Shown piece by piece: positions 59,874-64,000 of a stretch of 64,000 bases of DNA. Position 1 is the stretch's first letter. Every line of letters starts with the position of its first letter. The notes below the pieces were generated by a model. That model made no database searches, had not been told where the DNA came from, and worked only from the letters and a program-made list of their open reading frames with translations. The DNA is from Bacteroidia bacterium (lineage in GTDB: Bacteria; Bacteroidota; Bacteroidia; B-17B0; Aurantibacillaceae): contig BPGX01000004.1 of assembly GCA_026003255.1 (NCBI GenBank), positions 164,104 through 228,103 on the forward strand. Direction: 5' to 3'. Position numbers and translations under genes: made by a program.

Positions 59874-62800
59874 CTATAACTTTGGCTTCACTTCTACCAT
59901 TTCAAATCCTTCAATGATATCGCCTACTTTAATATCGTTAAAATTTTCTATGGTTAATCCGCATTCAAATCCGGCAGTTACTTCTTTTACATCCTCTTTG
60001 AAACGTTTTAAGGATGATAAATTGCCAGTATAAACAACTATTCCATCGCGTATTACTCTTACTTTCGTCTGGCGAGTAAGTTTTCCATCTAATACATAAC
60101 AACCGGCTACAGTGCCTACTTTACTAATTTTGAATATCTCACGTACTTCTACATTGCAGGTTATTTTTTCTTCAAATTTTGGCTCTAACATACCTTCCAT
60201 AGCGGCTTTTACATCATTGATAGCATCGTAGATGATAGAATAAGTACGTATTTCTATTTCTTCTTTTTCGGCCAATTGACGTGCTTTTAATGTGGGTCTT
60301 ACCTGGAATCCAATTATGATCGCATCAGATGCAGATGCTAATAACACATCACTTTCGCTAATGGCTCCAACGGCTTTGTGAATTACGCTCACTTGAATTT
60401 TATCGGTTGACAGTTTCAACAAGGCATCGGTGAGTGCTTCAGCAGAACCATCCACGTCAGCTTTTACGATGATTTTCAGTTCTTTGAAATCGCCAATGGC
60501 CAATCTACGACCAATTTCATCTAATGTAATATGTTTCTGGGCACGAAGTGCTTGTTCACGTATTAATTGTTGACGTTTGTTAGCAATTTCTCTGGCTTCA
60601 CGTTCATCCTCCATTACTACAAACTTATCACCGGCATTAGGAGCGCCATCTAATCCAAGAACTTTGGCCGGTATTGATGGCCCAGCTTCATTTATTTTTT
60701 GACCACGTTCATTAAACATCGCCCTTACCTTACCGCTGTATGCTCCGGCTAAAAGAACATCACCTACTTTTAAAGTACCATTTTGAACTAAAACAGTGGC
60801 AACATAACCTCTACCTTCTTCTAAAGCTGCTTCAATTACTGTTCCAGTGGCTTTTCTGGTTGGGTCGGCTTTAAGTTCAAGAAATTCTGCTTCCAATAAA
60901 ACTTTTTCAAGTAATAAATCTACATTTAATCCTTTTTTTGCAGAGATTTCCTGGCATTGATATTTACCGCCCCATTCTTCTACCAATATATTCATATTGG
61001 CCAATGCTTCTCTAATTTTATCTGGATTAGCACCTGGTTTGTCAATCTTATTGATGGCAAAGACCATCGGTACTCCAGCGGCTTGAGCATGGTTAATGGC
61101 TTCCACTGTTTGAGGCATGATGCCATCATCAGCGGCTATTACAATAATGGCTACGTCTGTAAGTTTTGCACCTCTGGCACGCATGGCCGTAAATGCTTCG
61201 TGACCGGGTGTATCTAAAAAGGTAATACCTTTACCATTTGGAAGTGTAACGTGATATGCGCCAATATGCTGCGTAATTCCTCCCGCTTCACCGGCTACAA
61301 CGTTTGATTTTCGGATGTAATCCAATAACGAAGTTTTACCATGGTCAACGTGTCCCATGACTGTAACTATTGGAGGACGAGGTACCAGATTTTCAGGATT
61401 GGTTTCTTCTTTCTCTTCAATGTTCTCAACATCTTCTACAGTAACGAATTGAACTTTATGTCCAAATTCTTCTGCTACAATAGAAATGGTTTCTGCATCC
61501 AATCGTTGATTGATTGAAACAAATAATCCAAGTTGCATACAGGCCTGAATAACTTTTGCCACTGGAACGTTCATCATGTTGGCTAATTGATTCGCTGTAA
61601 CAAATTCTGTTACTTTAAGGATTTTACTTTCTTCAGCGACCTGTTCTTTTTGTTTTTCCAGTTTTTCCTTGATTTTTTCTTTTGCTTCCCTTTTGATTTT
61701 TTCAAGTTTTGAACGTTCTTGTTTTTCTTTTTCTTTTCTTGCCAATGTTTCTTTTATACGCTTTGCTACTTCTTCTGGATCGGGTTCTGTTTTTGGAGAA
61801 CTAAACGATGTTCTTTCTTCAAAAGGTTTTCGGAATGGTTTATGTTTATCTTTTTTGAAAGTTTCATTATTAGAAGTGGATGTATCGGGTTTACCAATGC
61901 GCTTTCTCTTTTTGTCTTTTTTGTGATGAGATTCTTGTTCTTTTTGAGATGGAGAAACAGGAGTAGAAGTTGAGAATATCGGTTTTTTTTCTTCTTTTTT
62001 AGGTTTCTCTTCTTTGGGTTTTGTTTTTTCAAATTGAGAAAGGTCAATTTTTCCAAGTACTTTGGGCTGTTCTTGAGTAGGAATTTCTGTTTTAATGAAC
62101 TTTTCTTCTTCTTTTTGATCAGTTTGATTAATAGTTGATATTGCAAAATCGGATGTGTTTTCTATAGTAGTTTTTGCTTCTGTTTCGGATACCTTTAATT
62201 GTGGAGCATCTATTGAAGAAGAAGATTCTTTTCTATCTTCAGAAATTGCTTCTGATGATAAAACAGATTTTTTAGAAGTAGATTTTGTACCTTTCTTTGT
62301 GGTTCCTTTTGGCTCGTCAGTAGTTTCTTCTTTTTTTGTTTTTGCTTTTTTAGTAGTAGTAGTAGATTTTTTTTCTTCTTTTGTTTCTTTATCTTTTGAG
62401 GTTTTCTTAGTCGTTTTTTCTAATTCAATTTTACCTTTAACTTTTGGTCCATCTATTTTTGGTATTTCTGTTTTAACGATATCGTCCGATTGTAAAGTTT
62501 CTTCTCTCTTTTTAGGTTCTTTTGATTCTGAAATAGTATCGGTTTGCTTAGAAATAATTTTCTTTTCTTTTTCTGATTTGATAATTTCAGGGCTGATAAT
62601 TTCTGCGGTAGCAGCGTTTTTGATGATAATTTTTTCTTCCGATATTTTTTCTTCTTCTTGTTTTTTTATGACTTTATCAAGAGTAACTGTTTCTTTTTTA
62701 TCAGATTGAAGTTGTTTTAATTTCTTATCAGCTTCTTCTTTAATTTTTTTATCCTGTGAAAATTCTCTTTGTAAAATGAAATACGCTTCTTCTGATATTT

Positions 62801-62927
62801 TTGCATTAGCGGTTTCAGGAGGCGTAACTCCTTTTTTCTTTAAGGTTTCAACAAGGGTTTCAAAAGAGATATTAAATTCTCTTAAAACAACATTTGCTCG
62901 TTTGGTTGGAGTCGTGCTTTCTGCCAT
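59874..62927 (-). CDS. infB: translation initiation factor IF-2
   Basis: [57 protein letters not shown]; long Lys/Glu/Ser/Thr-rich N-terminal extension. Confidence 0.98.
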   Translation of the reverse strand: MAESTTPTKRANVVLREFNISFETLVETLKKKGVTPPETANAKISEEAYFILQREFSQDKKIKEEADKKLKQLQSDKKETVTLDKVIKKQEEEKISEEKIIIKNAATAEIISPEIIKSEKEKKIISKQTDTISESKEPKKREETLQSDDIVKTEIPKIDGPKVKGKIELEKTTKKTSKDKETKEEKKSTTTTKKAKTKKEETTDEPKGTTKKGTKSTSKKSVLSSEAISEDRKESSSSIDAPQLKVSETEAKTTIENTSDFAISTINQTDQKEEEKFIKTEIPTQEQPKVLGKIDLSQFEKTKPKEEKPKKEEKKPIFSTSTPVSPSQKEQESHHKKDKKRKRIGKPDTSTSNNETFKKDKHKPFRKPFEERTSFSSPKTEPDPEEVAKRIKETLARKEKEKQERSKLEKIKREAKEKIKEKLEKQKEQVAEESKILKVTEFVTANQLANMMNVPVAKVIQACMQLGLFVSINQRLDAETISIVAEEFGHKVQFVTVEDVENIEEKEETNPENLVPRPPIVTVMGHVDHGKTSLLDYIRKSNVVAGEAGGITQHIGAYHVTLPNGKGITFLDTPGHEAFTAMRARGAKLTDVAIIVIAADDGIMPQTVEAINHAQAAGVPMVFAINKIDKPGANPDKIREALANMNILVEEWGGKYQCQEISAKKGLNVDLLLEKVLLEAEFLELKADPTRKATGTVIEAALEEGRGYVATVLVQNGTLKVGDVLLAGAYSGKVRAMFNERGQKINEAGPSIPAKVLGLDGAPNAGDKFVVMEDEREAREIANKRQQLIREQALRAQKHITLDEIGRRLAIGDFKELKIIVKADVDGSAEALTDALLKLSTDKIQVSVIHKAVGAISESDVLLASASDAIIIGFQVRPTLKARQLAEKEEIEIRTYSIIYDAINDVKAAMEGMLEPKFEEKITCNVEVREIFKISKVGTVAGCYVLDGKLTRQTKVRVIRDGIVVYTGNLSSLKRFKEDVKEVTAGFECGLTIENFNDIKVGDIIEGFEMVEVKPKL

Positions 62928-63030
62928 AGTTTCTTAAATTGTCGGCAAAGATAATCAAAAATATGCTCAATTATGAGAATTATTAGAATTTATTCTTTAA
63001 TGGTTATAAAACATTGTACTATAATAACAC

Positions 63031-63038
63031 TATCTTTG
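63031..63038 (+). promoter_or_regulatory. TATCTTTG, Bacteroidota -7-like element
   Basis: TAnnTTTG match 16 nt upstream of ATG 63055. Confidence 0.45.
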
Positions 63039-63054
63039 TGCAAATTTTATTGAA

Positions 63055-63606
63055 ATGGAATATTCCAATCCTTGGAAAACTTTGAAAGTTCAAAAGTTAT
63101 TTGATTCACCGTGGATAGAACTGGAACTTCATGATGTCATAAATCCATCAGGAAATAAGGGTATTTACAATGTTGTGAAATTTAAACATCTTGCCATCGG
63201 TATTTTACCAATAGATGAAGAAGGATATACTTATCTTGTGGGACAATGGAGATATCCACTCAATCAGTATAGTTGGGAAATTCCCGAGGGTGGTGGTAAA
63301 TTAAATGTAGACCCATTGGAAAGTGCCAAAAGAGAATTATTAGAGGAAACAGGATTGATTGCAGAGCACTATGAAGAATTATTACGCTTGCATACAAGTA
63401 ATTCAGTTACTAATGAATTGGCAATTGTTTACCTTGCAACAGGATTGAAGCAGATGCAATCAATGCCAGAAGAAACAGAAGATCTAAGTATAAAAAAAGT
63501 TCATTTATCCGAAGCGTTTCAAATGGTAATGAATAATGAAATCACGGACTCTATAAGCATGGCGGCGATTTTAAAAGCTTCTATAAAATTTAATGTCTTG
63601 AAATAA
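63055..63606 (+). CDS. NUDIX hydrolase (ADP-ribose pyrophosphatase-like)
   Basis: EIPEGGGKLNVDPLESAKRELLEETGLIAEHYEEL Nudix-box pattern. Confidence 0.92.
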   Translation: MEYSNPWKTLKVQKLFDSPWIELELHDVINPSGNKGIYNVVKFKHLAIGILPIDEEGYTYLVGQWRYPLNQYSWEIPEGGGKLNVDPLESAKRELLEETGLIAEHYEELLRLHTSNSVTNELAIVYLATGLKQMQSMPEETEDLSIKKVHLSEAFQMVMNNEITDSISMAAILKASIKFNVLK

Positions 63607-63607
63607 T

Positions 63608-64000
63608 ATGGATAATTTTTTGTTAACATATTCGTACTATCCTGACTATGGATTTCAAAATTTTTTATACCTTTTAGAAGATGAGCTTATAGACATTTCT
63701 GATGTAGAACAATTTAATCAACTTGTGATAGTGATTCCTTATGATTTTAAAAATGTTGTTGAACCCAATTGTTTCAAAAACGATCATTTGTGCATACCTT
63801 TTATTATTCCAATTAAAGAAAAAATTCTGATTAAAAACTTTCAACAAATTTCAACCGTATTAAATGAGTTTAATCTGAATAAAACCTTTAATGCTGGTTA
63901 TTTTAGTGTGGTTGATTTTAATGTTTACAATGAAAACTTTCAGAAGATTCAAAAGTATTTGAAAGCAGGGGATATTTATGAAATGAACTATTGTATTCCT
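63608..64000 (+). CDS. chorismate-binding enzyme (PabB/TrpE-like), 3'-truncated by window edge
   Basis: MDNFLLTYSYYPDYGFQNFLYLLEDELID...YNENFQKIQKYLKAGDIYEMNYCIP: start of the chorismate-binding domain (AGDIYxxN motif); open to the window end. Confidence 0.75.
   Translation, partial: MDNFLLTYSYYPDYGFQNFLYLLEDELIDISDVEQFNQLVIVIPYDFKNVVEPNCFKNDHLCIPFIIPIKEKILIKNFQQISTVLNEFNLNKTFNAGYFSVVDFNVYNENFQKIQKYLKAGDIYEMNYCIP

Noticed and set aside
62155-62709. 184-aa plus-strand ORF opposite infB
   Set aside because: Antisense to the low-complexity Lys/Ser/Thr-rich N-terminus of IF-2; Phe/Ser/Val composition is the expected complement.
59874-62927. Long low-complexity N-terminal half of infB as a separate accessory protein
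   Set aside because: Charged, repetitive N-terminal extensions are normal for Bacteroidota IF-2 and the frame is continuous.

Overview
The window is a mostly ordinary, AT-rich Bacteroidota chromosomal segment. The assignment rests on gldKLMN/PorP-SprF type IX secretion genes, T9SS C-terminal sorting domains, type-B L31 and TAnnTTTG-like promoter motifs. Recognisable housekeeping genes: rocD (5'-truncated), mdh, ftsK, nadD, a cystathionine gamma-synthase/lyase, maf, a UbiA prenyltransferase, ccmF, recF, aroA, fbp, ccmB, purS, metK, gpmA, map, rpmE2, rlmB, hemB, lolD, serC, ung, infB, and a pabB/trpE-like gene running off the 3' edge. The accessory and surface content comprises the T9SS/gliding operon (about 49.9-56.7 kb), two T9SS cargo proteins, a PorE-like TPR/PD40/OmpA-like protein, a two-gene polysaccharide-type cassette (43.6-46.3 kb) and a small internally deleted AAA-ATPase. 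I found no CRISPR array, prophage, transposase, tRNA or rRNA, and no convincing undescribed multi-gene system. The items most worth a second look are: (1) clustered frame changes in gldL, gldM, serC, ung and one hypothetical gene between about 48.0 and 54.5 kb, most simply local consensus errors; (2) an un-called 41-aa lipoprotein directly upstream of porP-gldKLMN; (3) an AAA-ATPase reduced to its N- and C-terminal ends; (4) dispersed intergenic repeat modules; (5) a LacI-type sensor domain with no DNA-binding domain. All family assignments are by eye from protein motifs; no searches were run.
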